A DNA stretch of 64,000 nucleotides from Metopolophium dirhodum (taxonomy: Eukaryota; Arthropoda; Insecta; Hemiptera; Aphididae), in NCBI RefSeq assembly GCF_019925205.1, contig NC_083566.1:23002001-23066000 (forward strand), written 5' to 3'. Shown here one piece after another: positions 35,876 to 48,743 of the stretch. The translations under genes and the position numbers were made by a program. The notes beneath the pieces are model-generated. The model made no database searches, was not told the origin of the DNA, and saw only the letters and a program-made list of their open reading frames with translations. Position 1 is the stretch's first letter. Each line of letters begins with the position of its first letter.

Positions 35876-36680
35876 AGGGTCGTTTACGGTATAGTCATAT
35901 ACGAGAATACGCGTTCTCGGAAAAGGAAGAGTATAAGCTAACCTAACCTATATACCTACTGTGAATTCCTTATCAAACAGTTAGTCTGTCACGTGGGCGT
36001 TACCGACATCACACACACATTGTATTGCCCATGATTCATAGCCGATTATGTTCATAGCACGTGATATGTAGTGCGCTGGCAGAGCACATTGGGGATTTGT
36101 GTTAGTGTGAGATGGGACATGCGCTATACTAGTGTCTATGTTATAGATGGGGGGGAGGTAGTGTGTGCGTTTGTATGGGCCGTGTACCTATGCTGCGGGA
36201 TAGGAACCTCTCGTCGACAATCGAAAACGTCAAGTCAGTAAAATCCACGAGGTGAGCGTGTCGACAGGAGAGTGGAGGGTGGGCTGGTTGGCTAGCTGAC
36301 TGCTGAACTCGGGAGGGGTATACACGACGAGGACCACAGTAGCAGCGGCGTGTATAGAGATCCCTTCGGCGGTCGCCGTTGCTACCGGCTTGACATAGAT
36401 TAATAGCTAGTTCACACAATACATTCACTAGTGCACATAAATTCACGCCCGTCGTTCCCCATCCAGGCGACGAGTAGGTAATATTATATGAACGCAGGAA
36501 AAATAGCTCCGTCCACATACTTCGTACTCGATGCTGACGCTGTGTGTTTACGATCCTCAAGAATAACATTGGCCCATTAAAAGGCACGCGCACACACACG
36601 CATTATACATGTCCTATTGATATTTGACTTTTTTCAGTTGCCCCCGGTCGGCTCTATTGCTTTCGCTCTTTTTCTCCATG
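35876..36680. promoter_or_regulatory. GC-rich island, possible promoter / first-exon region
   Basis: About 700 bp are clearly GC-richer than the surroundings, with a peak at 36180-36480 (GGCGGTCGCCGTTGC, GGAGGGTGGGCTGG), E-box CACGTG (about 35991), a donor-like GAG|GTGAGC on the plus strand (36252/36253), and initiator-like GTCAGTA (36234) and CAGTCAGC (minus, about 36300). A 152-codon minus frame runs through it, but the peptide looks arbitrary (Arg/Ser/Pro-rich, no domain). I read it as a regulatory or 5'-UTR region of an unidentified gene. Confidence 0.3.
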
Positions 36681-37554
36681 CTTGCCGGGTTAACAGTCCG
36701 TGAAGTCATATTAAATTTCTTCTTAAACGAGAGAAAATTGTTCTTGACCATGGTGTTGATAGAACATACGTGACAAAAACGTTTTTTTGTATAGGTTTTA
36801 GTCACACGCTACCAAAAAATTGTTTTCATAAACACCCAACGTATTAACGCTGAAATGTAAAAGTGTTTATCAAAAAAAAAATTAAAAGTAAGGCGTTTTG
36901 TTGTTATTATTATCTGTTGAATTCGCAAAATCATCGAAAAATAACATATAATCAACCATATAGGTCAACATTTAAGTTTCGAAACGTGTCTATACAACAT
37001 ATTTTTATTAAATTACAACTTATATTACAACACATATTATATGAAAAAAAATATAATGATCTTCGGTATATTATTTTTAATTTACTCTTATCAGGCATAT
37101 TCTCAAAAATAAATTTTTCATAATGTTGTATATTTTTACAGGATTTATAATTAATATAATACATTATAACATAATTTATTATTATAATTTGTATACAACT
37201 GTATCACAGATGTTGTCTTGATGATTATTATTTCGGCCAAACATTGTTAAATCCGTTGTTAATTTAAACATATTTTAATAGTAGAACATTAGAATATTAA
37301 TAATTCATATTACGATGCCATGGCTCTCAGTTTGCTGTCTTTATTATAAATTGAAACTTTTTTTTAATTACACAGTACGTGCAGTTTGAGATCATTTAAC
37401 TAACACAAATGACAAATGTAAAATATTTAGTCAGTACTTATGGTTTTAATGTTCTGATGAATAATGTAGTCATTTTGTCATTGCAGAATTTAATTATCGT
37501 CAAAATTGTTATGAATGTTGGTATAAAATGTTCACATAACATATTATTACTAGG
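36681..37554. other. AT-rich stretch, nothing recognised
   Basis: Open frames of 60-90 codons on both strands are AT-rich and lysine/isoleucine-rich, as expected by chance here. Confidence 0.5.
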
Positions 37555-37581
37555 TATATATATATATATATATATATATAA
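37555..37581. repeat. (TA)13 microsatellite
   Basis: Thirteen consecutive TA units. Confidence 0.9.
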
Positions 37582-37863
37582 TGTTGAAAAATTAATATGT
37601 GTCATATAACATATTATGGTGATAAAAAGAAAACTTGGATTTACCTACAAGGTTACCTACAAGGAAAATATAATATAATATTTATAAATATTAAATTCAT
37701 ATAAAAATAAAATAAAAGCAATACCTATGTTTTTATATTGATTTACAAAATGTAATTTTATATATTATTATAAACAATTAACTTACACTAAAGTATACTT
37801 ATAAGATAATGTAATTGTTTTCCTGTATATTCAGAAGTTTATATACCTATCATGCCTACCATA

Positions 37864-37936
37864 GGTTTAATGGGTTCAAACTGAATAATTATAAATTAGT
37901 TGTCAATAGTTATAATATAGTTTAAACCCATTAAAC
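37864..37936. repeat. Short inverted repeat (18-bp arms)
   Basis: GTTTAATGGGTTCAAACT and, 36 bp later, AGTTTAAACCCATTAAAC: inverted arms with one mismatch. It could form a hairpin in RNA or be the remains of a small palindromic element. Confidence 0.6.
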
Positions 37937-38610
37937 ATTTATAACAATTTTAATGGTCCATTTGTAATGACTAAACACAAACCACATAATTACACTTTCA
38001 GTTAGAAATAAGAATAAAATAACTAACGAAGACGTCAAGAATTAAGTTTAATATTGATAACTTTGTGGTAAAATATAAAAATAATATTACCCATGTATTT
38101 TAAAATAATTGTATTTTTTTTTAACTTAGAACCTTATTTAACTATAGTTAGAATAGTATTTGTATTTTGTGTGCATTATATGCGAAACTACAAATCATTT
38201 TTTACGTTAATTTCTACAGTATAAAGTACCTATGAAATACATTTCTATACATAAAAAAAACTAGCAGAAATATAGACATTAAGAGTCTGTATTGTTTGGA
38301 CAGACATACCAACGGGGTCCTTACTTAAATGTATCTGAAAATATAACCATCACGTAATAATGCACTTTAAAGATTAATCATGAACAGTCAGGGTATTACT
38401 TTTAGTGAAAAATGTCTACTTGTGAATACATTTGGCTCAACGGTTATTATTATATTCATATAATGCATTGCCAACATTTTAAATTATAATTTAATCTTTA
38501 ACAGTGAAAAATTAAAATATTTAAGAAAATTGAATGTTTTATTTTTATTTTTAATACTAACACAATTTTATTGAATATTAAAAATTATTGAAAATTATTG
38601 TTATATTTAT

Positions 38611-39715
38611 TATAAAAAAGTGGGAAATTGGGTACTGCTCTTCTGTACAGAAGGTGTCGAGTGGGTTACTATAATGGATGTGTTCAATGATATAATATAA
38701 AAACATTGTACACGAAAAAAGATTCTGAGCGAAAACAGCATGTCTGTCAGCATATACTACTAAGTACATTTTATTATAATGATGCAATTAAGTAATAGAA
38801 GTAATTCATTTAACAATAAGTAATATGGTAGGACGGTAGGTTGAAATAATTTTATATTTTAAAATGTAATTATTCGTACAAAATATAATGATATACAAAC
38901 AAAGTTAATAACCTTATAAAAGTACCCACATATAATATTTTTAAATTACAATAAGATACCTAAAATATTATTGTTCTCTTTATTTAAATATCTAAGTTTA
39001 TCTAAATATGAACTTAAAAAATCTATAAAAAAATTGTACCTATTTATGTATTTTTTAGAATTTTAACTACAAAATAATTTTCAAAATTTCATGATTTTAT
39101 GAATTTAGCAAAATTCAAACTTATAAATTATGCACAATATTGCATATGTGTTTCTTTAATATTTTTAAAATGCCATTAAAAAAAACTTATGAGGAATCTT
39201 CTATTCATTTTTCAAGCTTCTTAGCCCAGAAATAATTTTTTTATCGATTTTTATAAAAAAAAAACTAAACAAATTGAAAATCAAAAATGTTTAGGTATGT
39301 ATACAAAATAGGAGTTAAAATATTTAAAAAATTGTATTATATACAGAAAAAAAGTAAAATAAGTAGTTAAATAAATTGTAAGTAATAATATTTAAAAAAA
39401 AAAAATTTATTCGATGGTTACAAATATCGAATTGTAAAATAGTATAGAGATATGGTAAAACCGTTACACCTAACCGACCAAAAACATTTATAAAAAAAAG
39501 TCAAACATTCAAAACATCTATAAATGGACAAAAAGAGCAAATAATATATTATATTATATATCATATCTAGTAAATGCTATTTTAAATAATAATTGGTTAA
39601 AATGTCACGTATTTGCCATTATTCATTATGAATATTTGTCCGAATTCGTCAAAAATTGATTTAGCGTAACAATCCTCGTTTTTCCCAATTTTAATTTAAT
39701 TTTTACCCGGTTACT
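38611..39715 (+). mobile_element. Family-M copy, diverged, right end missing
   Basis: It starts TATAAAAAAGTGGGAAATTG.. and ..CTGCTCTTCTGTACAG, the alternative terminus also seen at 48744, 52882 and 9165. It then has GATTCTGAGCGAAAACAG (38722) and family-M interior (CTACAAAATAATTTTCAAAA; the block near 39235-39265). The AGATTCTGAGCGG terminus expected on the right is not present. Confidence 0.55.
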
Positions 39716-41147
39716 GAGAAAGGTAGGTATATTGGAAACTCGAGACTTCGCAAAAGCAGCAAATTGAATTAATTTGCTACTGTGAACCCGGCACGTTGTT
39801 CAAGATCGATGAGTTTTTTCTACTATAAAATATTCAATTGTGTACACAGCCACAAACAAATGCGTAATTTAGATAGACCATTGAACACGTCATAGACGTT
39901 AAAAAAAACGACTTATTTGAAAGATCACGTTAGCCAAAGATGTCGAATCACCATTTTTTGTACCTACTACAGAGTTGCAATTAGAATTGAAGTGATTGGC
40001 AAAGTAATTTTTAGACTCGTGTACACTAGTACTATAAGTACGGTTAAGTTCAGGCGGCTATTAGTGGCTATTGTTTAAAGGGTAAAATGTAGGCAATTTA
40101 TAGTCTCATCGTTGCCACCCTTGGTCGTTGTGTTAGTAAGTTGTAAATGAGTGTGAGTGACACTGAGTGTGGGTTTCTTATCGGTCGGCTGTGGGTGGAC
40201 CAGGTGACTACATTCTATAGCACATGTACGCGCATTCACCATTCATCGTAGACGCGTTCAAAAATAATATATATCTTGTACTTACGCGAGTGAACGACGT
40301 CAATCAGCTGGCGAAAAATTAACATACTTTTAGTAGTCCAATTTTAATTTTGAAAAAAAGATTTTAATTTGTAAGGTTCTGTTCTATGTTTTGTAGTAGA
40401 TAGATTTTCGATATTTTGAAAAGTTTATGTACTAGGTACATAAATACATAAATATATAAATTTGTTGTGATAATCTGGTAATAACGTATACTTAGATTTT
40501 GTCTCTAGAAAACTACATTTTTTCAATACACTGAAGAAAAAAATAACTCAACAATCTTTAGGAATTTAAACAAATTCAAAAAATACCAAGTGTAGTGTAA
40601 AGACGTAAAGTATTATAGGGTGTATAATGTATATTCAGCCAAGTTCATATCTAGATCAAGGAAAGTTGCATGTCAATCAATGATGTTTACAAAAGTATGG
40701 GTGCCTATACTGATGAAGTCTGCTTTGGAGAAATTAAAGTGAGAATCAGAGTTATTTAAAGATGTAGGATGAATAACGTTACTAATACTTAAAAGATACG
40801 TGGGTGGTATGGATCATGGAATAAAACAGGATTAGGATACTATTCAGCCACGATAGAATTATTGTCAGAAAAATTATTTAAGATCAAGCATAGATTTGTG
40901 TTGACTAAAAAACATATTGTTCTTGAAAAAATCATTAAGCTCGAATAATTCCGGCATTCAAGGTTTTTAATATAAACAGTGCCTATAAAAAGTTTTTTTT
41001 TTTATATTAAAAATGTACTAGTCCGTTGATATTATTTAAACAAGAAATGCTCGGGAGGTTATATAGTCTCCACAGAATGTAAAGGTGTAGTCGATGAATT
41101 AGTTATTGGGTGCTGCATCATTTTCATAATATGAGAGTCATACATAC
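39716..41147. other. Stretch with a GC-richer patch, no supported gene
   Basis: About 40060-40260 is GC-richer (GAGTGTGAGTGACACTGAGTG) and may be regulatory. About 40640-40960 reads like decayed coding sequence (for example ILMKSALEKLK and GLGYYSATIELLSEKLFKIK in plus frames), but I cannot name a family. Confidence 0.3.
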
Positions 41148-41155
41148 ATTATTAC

Positions 41156-42290
41156 CAGGGCTAGGATTTATATGCAAAAGCATGTTTTTTTTGCGACTTC
41201 TGATTATTGATTTTGTCAGTAATGTCCACGAATCACCTCATGATGAGATAAATGGTGGTATTTTTATTTTGCATGTTTTTGCATATTTTGGATGAAATGC
41301 ATATTATTGCATATATTGAATAAAATGAATATTATTGTACATTTTGATTATAAGAATGCGAAAAATAAATGTTTTATAGTAAATTTCATAATACTTGGTT
41401 TTTTGTCAAACATAAATTTTATTTTTATAAATACAATCCTATGGTACAATAGGTATGCGATTAAAGATTAAATAATTTGACATTCATTTTCGAAAATTTG
41501 AAAAAATATGAGATCGTAGCATGTAACACTCGTAGTGAATGTGAATTTTATAATTAACGATAAAATTTATTTCTAAATTATTTTTTTTCTCAATTATATT
41601 ATATTGAGGCGCCCGATGTCGATGCCATTTTGTCCTCAAAAATATATTCTGCGGGAATAATGATACCACCTTATAGAATCAACCAAATTTCATAATTTTT
41701 TATTTAATTGCTAGAGAGAAATATTCTACAGCCCGCATCGATCTCTGTTTTTCAATATTTCATTCTCAAACTTTATAATATGTCTAAAAAAATACAAGAT
41801 AAGAAGCATTTTTTTTACAAATTTTTTAATACAATTATTTGAAATAAAATACAAAATCAGAGATTGGTGTGGGCTGTAGGAAGTCTTCTTCTTTCAGATA
41901 AAAAAAAAGTCATCAGAATCCGACAATTCTACAAAGCTTGAGCGTTATTCCCAGAAAGTCGTTTTTTTCGATATAATACACCCTATCAACCCCCCCCCCC
42001 CCTAAATAGGTATCAGGTAGTAGATTAGTGTAAAAGTCTTATAATTGAAGTGGCAACTAAATTATAAAATTTAATTTTCAAATTTTATAGAATTGTGAAA
42101 AATTTGAAAAACTGGTAACGTGACCCTAAAGACAAACAGCTAATCACCGATGTATTTCAACAAAAAAATATTTTTTTTGTAACTATATTTTTGTGTTTAT
42201 CTTATAAAAAATTAAATGCATATTTTTGCATATTTTGGTAAATAAAATGCATATTTTACCGTTTTTTATTGCATACAAATCCTAGTCCTG
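41156..42290. mobile_element. hAT-type non-autonomous element, 1,135 bp, perfect 8-bp target duplication
   Basis: The ends are CAGGGCTAGGATTTATATGC.. and the inverted partner ..GCATACAAATCCTAGTCCTG (about 20 bp, two mismatches). It is flanked by ATTATTAC at 41148-41155 and again at 42291-42298: a perfect 8-bp duplication, diagnostic of hAT-superfamily insertion. The subterminal regions carry repeated GCATATTTTG/TGCATATT units, as hAT transposase-binding regions often do. The centre holds an inverted pair (41728-41883) and a 13-C run (41990-42002). No transposase frame is present. Confidence 0.85.
41728..41883. repeat. Inverted repeat inside the hAT-type element
   Basis: CTACAGCCCGCATCGATCTCTG-like sequence at the left is mirrored by CAGAGATTGGTGTGGGCTGTAG-like sequence at the right (arms of about 22 bp, a few mismatches) around an AT-rich spacer of about 110 bp. 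Confidence 0.65.
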
Positions 42291-42298
42291 ATTATTAC

Positions 42299-45200
42299 AT
42301 ACGTAATATTATGCTAGCTTATGGACTATTGTACCTAAATAATAAATTATAAACTTTTATAGTTTATCTGAGATAGAAATTCGAGATGTATACCTCATAC
42401 ATCGAGGCGTTAAAAAACAATTTTAAACACGTTATTCATTATTGGCGTGGAGAATCGACAAAATATAAACCATTAATGACAATACATTTTGGATTTCATT
42501 ATATGTGATCAGACTTATATTAATAGCCATATACTCGTGTTAAATTAGGCATGTATGAATCATTAAAGAGAAATGTAAATTAACTGGAGAAATATGTACA
42601 ACGATAAATAAATTTTGCTTAAATTTATTACACCGATTATAATATTATGAAGTAAAAATATGAATCGATTTAAATCCAAATTATTCTATAATTTAAATTC
42701 GTTTTATTGAATTGATATATTATATCTTGATCTATTAATTTAAATTTTAATAAATAATTCGTTTTAATATTTTTCAATATATTTATTTTCAACCTGAATA
42801 AAATATAGAGTGGAAAAATAAAAACTCAAACGTGTATTTTATCTTCCATTATATTTATCGTGAGGCTCATAAATAATACATGTGACTACGTTTGCTCGAA
42901 TTCAATAGCATAGTAAAATGGAATAGGTAATAATATTCTGAAATCCGACATATTTTATGGATAGGTACTTTTATCGAGTAACGAATTGGCCATTTTGACA
43001 TGTTTATAGAGTGTGTTATAATATTATCTGGATTAGTAGAAGACTTCTGAGAATAATTGATTTATACCAATGCGTATTTTATATTGATTCGCATAAGAGA
43101 CTTTAAAAGTGTATAGTATGGTACACTACTTATTTAATAAATAATTTAAAAATAATAATTTCTTTTTATTAAGTACTTACTAATTTTTATAAAATACAAG
43201 AAAAACTTGTAATTTCCACTTATCATTATTTAGTATTTTTATATTTTACCATAATGAAGAAAATCAATGACAAATAAATTAAAAATCTTAACGAAAATGT
43301 TATGATGTTATATAGTACCCGTTAAAAAAAAAATCTGCTATCCAATAAATATTATGAATCAATTGAAATGTTCACAAGAAAAACTTATTGGAGACATTCA
43401 TCGACCGTAAACTGAATACAATAAAAAGTAATAACATATGCTGTGGAAAGTAAAAGAAACGTTGTAATAAAACGAATAGCTTCCTATTTTGCTTCCCCAC
43501 GCGTGGATAATCTTGAATCTTGATGGATAGAAAAATAAAGATTTATGAATAAAATAGTTTTCTATAAATCTCGTTGGGCGTCGATTTATTTTATCCATAT
43601 TTTTTTGAGGGAATACATTTTGGTGGTGAATTTTAGGGTTTAAAAAATAAATCCTCTCCAAGCCATATTAATGAACGGTTTGTTGCAATTTGCTAACAAA
43701 TTATAATGATTTATATTGATAAGTACACTAAGGGATGAACGCACATGTTGACACGTCTCACTGACAACGGATATTTTCCACAATGGTTTTTGAGAGTAGA
43801 TGAGTGGTGTTTATAGAAATGAGAATGGCTGACTTTATGCTGTTACTATAAAACTACTATAATAATATACTAGGGATTATTATAATTCTATTAATATTAT
43901 TTATCAGCCCTAAAAATACTAAGAAATTCACCAAACAAGTCCGTGATCTCTACTTTTCCTGAAAAACTAATTATTGAATATAATATTATGTAAGTATTAA
44001 ATTATTTATAATTTAAAATACATAAAATTTAATAAAAAAAACTATTACATTTTGAATAGGTACTGAAAACATTGAATACTTTTTTTATTCTATTTTGGTC
44101 AGTATAATATAATAATGATTAAAAACATTTATTTTTATTTTTAGTATTAGTTTCAAATATTTTTTATTGCACGTCGGTTCAAATAAATGTAGAACAATAA
44201 ATGAATGTGATGTTTGGAGAGAGAAATAAAGACATGATTCACAGAGTGAAGAATCCTCCTAGTGGAGGAACTTCAAACTACAAAAAATATCTAACAATTA
44301 ATAAAAAAAAAAAAATTATATTAAATAATACGAATCAAAGGAGTTAATTTAACTAAGTAAAGTTTGCTTAGGAAAATTGTAATTATTTCAACAACATATA
44401 TGAATTTACCTCTAATACAATATCTTAATAATTTAGAATTTAATAATACAGCGCATGTTTATTTATCAAAATGTATTTCAAATATAATGAATGAAATCTT
44501 AAATCATTTGGCTTTTTTTTTGTTATTTACCCAAAGGGTCATTCGTATTATGTAAACCGGACAAAATATAATATATTTTACTACTTACTACGCGTTAGAA
44601 GTTGATAATAATTATATTCACTTCGATGTTTCTTGCTAAAATCGTACAGGTTTTAACGATATGTCATGGACCCGAAAAGATCTAAATAAGCGAAATAATA
44701 TTTACGGCACTGTTGATTTTGCGCTCGTTACTACCTACCGTCAAATAATACACATATGTATATTGTAAATGCATTACACACTGCACGTTATTTTACGTAC
44801 TATCTACCAGAACTCTCCACTCAAACGAACGTTCGGTTTGTACACACAGGTAAATCATCGTAATATGGAAAAGCCGGAACAGTCATTAAAACGATGTGGT
44901 ACGATAATTTGTGTGCATTGGACCCAACAATGAATGATAAATATACATTATACGCACGTGGATTTGATCGAAAACGATTCACATAGGTACATTGGTACAT
45001 AGGTACATTCACATACCCACTATAGAGTACAGTTGCATTTATTTGATATAATAATATAAGGTTAGGTTGTTTGGTAAAGATTTTAAAGTGCCACTGTATG
45101 TATTTAGTGTATACATTGCGATACTAATCACTTACATAAAATATTAAATGTACTTACAATAAAAAACCCTCGATTGTAATTAATTATTATGTAGGTAAAT

Positions 45201-45746
45201 ATATAAGTAGTACCTAAACAAATATTTTTTTAAGCCTTTGAAGTGGTCTTGAATAAGATTCATTAGTATTACAGTATTTACACAGTGATATAGTTTTTTC
45301 GTTTTTTATAGATATAAGCAATCAGTCTATTCAATATCTCAACAAGTGTTATGTGGAACACACATAAATTAAAAAACGAACACAGGTTGCTTTGAGGATT
45401 AAAAAGAAAATAGTCATATTATTTACAGGCACTTACTAATGTGTTTCTTAAGGTTAATTCAAGTTTCGCTCAGAATCGTTATAGGGGCTAATTAAAATGC
45501 TTTATAATTTTACGCTACCATTATAATATACTAACCAAACATCTGGAGATGACTTTTTGTGTCTAATCAAATAATGTCCAAATATAAATGGATTACCTAG
45601 TTTTACAATTCTGTTCGCATAATATCTACCTTTAATTAGATATTATTTTGTATGCATATATTTTTGAATAATTTCTCCTTGTATAATCCATAAGGTAAAA
45701 CTACCAATAATTACCATTGATTTCAAATGTATTGTTACAACATTCG
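42299..45746. other. Gene-poor AT-rich stretch
   Basis: Open frames (43398-43661 minus, 44364-44555 plus, 44821-45012 minus) lack recognisable domains. CGCTCAGAATCG at about 45469-45480 is an isolated family-M-type terminus. Confidence 0.45.
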
Positions 45747-45754
45747 ACATACTT

Positions 45755-45908
45755 CAGTGATGGAACCCGAGGAGATAGGGGGCATTTCCCCCCCAATCGC
45801 CGTAGTTTCTCTATGTTTTACACTGTATTTAGCCAATGTTTGTACTTCTTGTACTTTTGCCACATACCCATGCCCCCGCACAAAAATGAAGCCTTGGATC
45901 CATCACAG
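45755..45908. mobile_element. Small hAT-like MITE, about 154 bp
   Basis: The left end CAGTGATGGAACC and the right end GGATCCATCACAG form a terminal inverted repeat of about 13 bp with two mismatches. The flanks ACATACTT (45747-45754) and ACATATTC (45909-45916) match at 6 of 8 positions, consistent with a decayed 8-bp duplication. The interior has GGGGGCA/TGCCCCC inverted patches. Two overlapping open frames here are incidental. Confidence 0.55.
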
Positions 45909-45916
45909 ACATATTC

Positions 45917-48743
45917 CATACATCACTCTAATAGTTTTTCAAGCTAATTAAATCACGTCGATTACCCTATAAATACACCTGAGCTATGTATCTAGTCTAG
46001 TTTTTAAATATGTTTCTTATACAAAAAGTTTTTTTTTTGTATTTTTCAAAAGTTAACTTCAACTATACAATGCGGATTATTAGTAACATAGTTTTTAGTA
46101 TTTGAATTTTCAAATGTTAGGTATTGATATTTTATATCAATTGATATTTACATAATCAATAATTATCTGATATTTAGACTGCAAATTATCGTTATCTGGT
46201 ATATGGTCGAGCTTAATATGTAACTTAAATAACTACTTGAAGGAAACCGAAGTGTAACCACACTTATTCACTGAGCCTGTTGTTTTTATGGCATAAGTTA
46301 TAAACCCATTTTATAGTTGTATGTGCAATGTATGTGCCTATACTTACGCATGACCTAGAAAAATGAGTACCCACTTTCCATAGTAGAATAATAATAAACA
46401 CTAAAAAGTATAATATACACTTTTATTAAATTATGTGTATAGGTCACACTCCGATACTCTTATAATATTTGTACAATATTTAGGTCCCTACATTGAATTA
46501 AATTATTATTCCATACAGTATTTGTTTTTATTACTATTTATTTTTGTACATTAAGTGAGATTTGCGTACAAATTGTTGGTGTATTTATTTATAAAATTCG
46601 AAATCATATGTATGGAAAAAAATTTCTTATTAAATATTATGTTATAATTCAAACATAAATTTAAATTCTTATATTTATTAATAGGTACATTTTATAATAT
46701 TTTAAATGTAGAGTCTATTTAAAATAGTGTAATTTTAAACCATCTAGGTATTTTAATATATTTAGGTAAGAACTAAATTATTATAGGGTTTAAATAATAT
46801 ATTGTTATGGCCTGAGTGACTAATTTACACACATAAATATAATAGCATTATGACATAATTATTTATCTTATATTATTATACTTTTATGAGATTTACTTAA
46901 ACACGTTTAAACTTGAAATATAATATAATTTTTACAGTTGAATAATTGTGTATACAAATTAATTTTCAATAATTTAATTGCATTCAAAATAATTAAATCT
47001 AATATATTGGAAAATGTACTTTTTGCAACGAACCATAACAATTTATATTACCTATTCATCCAGAAGCATATTTTTAATCAATAATGATAATATAATATAT
47101 ATATTATGTATGATGAGTAAAATAAATGTACGCATAAATATTATGAGGAAAGTTAACAAATTTGGATTACCGCTGATATGCGTCAAATAGTGTGGAATAT
47201 GTTAAACCCTTTTCACAGATATTCTAATATTATTAATATCATATTTTATAAATGTTTTTGTAAACATAAATTATTTTTTATTTATTTATTTTAACCTTAA
47301 ATTGAATCAAAATAAATTGTATCGCATACTGGAATATTCAGTATTTTATAATTATCAAATTTCTACCTTCATAAAATTCATATTCGTCGCTAATCTACTC
47401 AACAAGTTAATTGGTACAACAATACTCTACCCAACGCACTATTTAAGTAAGCTATTAATTATCATGTGTGCATCGTAATTTGTCCACGTTATCTATATGT
47501 ACTTACAACATTGTCAATATCACCCAATAGTGACTGTTGCTACGAGTTATATAATATAATATTAAAAATAAAAATAATTATCAATTTATTTTAACAATGT
47601 TAAAAGGAAGGAAGGTATTAAGACAGTTTTGATTGTATTAAAAGCATACAATTTAACAACATTTACGTTTTATTGACATTTTATATAAAATGCGCCGTCT
47701 TATGTAAATATAGTATTAATGTAATATAAACGTATTAATTTATTGATACGCTTAATGCACTTACAGCTGCATAGTTATTACTTATTATACTGCTCTAAAA
47801 AAAAGTACAGGGACAGAAGACAAATTGTATAAGAACAAAACCTAAAATACCATTAGGATGATAGATTTAACATTGACCAAGGCACTAAATCAGCACCCAA
47901 TACCAGCGACTTAAAAATAACTACTAGGATGAAGATCATAATATTGAAACTTAGTTTTAATGAAAAAGTCTATGAACTAAATCCAAACAGAACAATAATA
48001 TTTAGAAAATAATTCACAAACATACCATGTTAAGACACCATTGAACTGAAAATTAACAAGAACACCACTGTCTGACCGGTTTCTACAAACAAAGTACCAA
48101 AACGAAAACGTATAAAGTTTTGAAAGAAATGAAGACTTAATACTATGTAGGTATATTGCATATGCAACAAGTAATACTCTTTATACTGAGTCCAAAAAAG
48201 AGATAACAATGATTAATAATCATTTGGATTCTTCGTCGACTTGTTCAGGACATGGTCTATTTTTTCAAAACAACAATTTATTTATATCTCTAAGTTTTTT
48301 TATAAAACCTTCTAGAGAAATTCAGTTATTTATAAAATACAGATGAAACTTAATTTAATATCTATAAGTGCAAATAACATGAAATGTGTTTGTAGTGTCA
48401 TAATCATTAAGTCCCAGGTTTTGTTCTCCCAATAAAAAACCTTAAAGAAAAGAATAAAGAGCTGATTGTACCATAATCCGATTTGTGAAAATAAGTTAGA
48501 ATACGAATAAAAAAAAATTGTAACTGAAATATTGACTATCAATGATCTTAAGATATGGATAACTAAGTGGAACAAAAGGGCTTCTGAAACAACAGGTAGG
48601 TACATAATATCATTAAGTATATATTATACATGATATACAATATATCATCAATGATAATATTTTAGAACAGAAATATAACTATAGTAAAAAAAAATAAATA
48701 CTATACTCATAGTTAGTACAAATTCTGTTTACTTAAAACTAAT
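45917..48743. other. Gene-poor AT-rich stretch
   Basis: No gene or transposon end was recognised. 47810-48250 has a less AT-biased, possibly once-coding texture (many AAC/ACC/CAC codons), but no frame stays open and no family is recognisable. Confidence 0.4.

Noticed and set aside
36141..36599. 152-codon minus-strand frame
   Set aside because: Peptide composition is arbitrary and there is no recognisable motif. Its length follows from the GC-rich island lacking stops.
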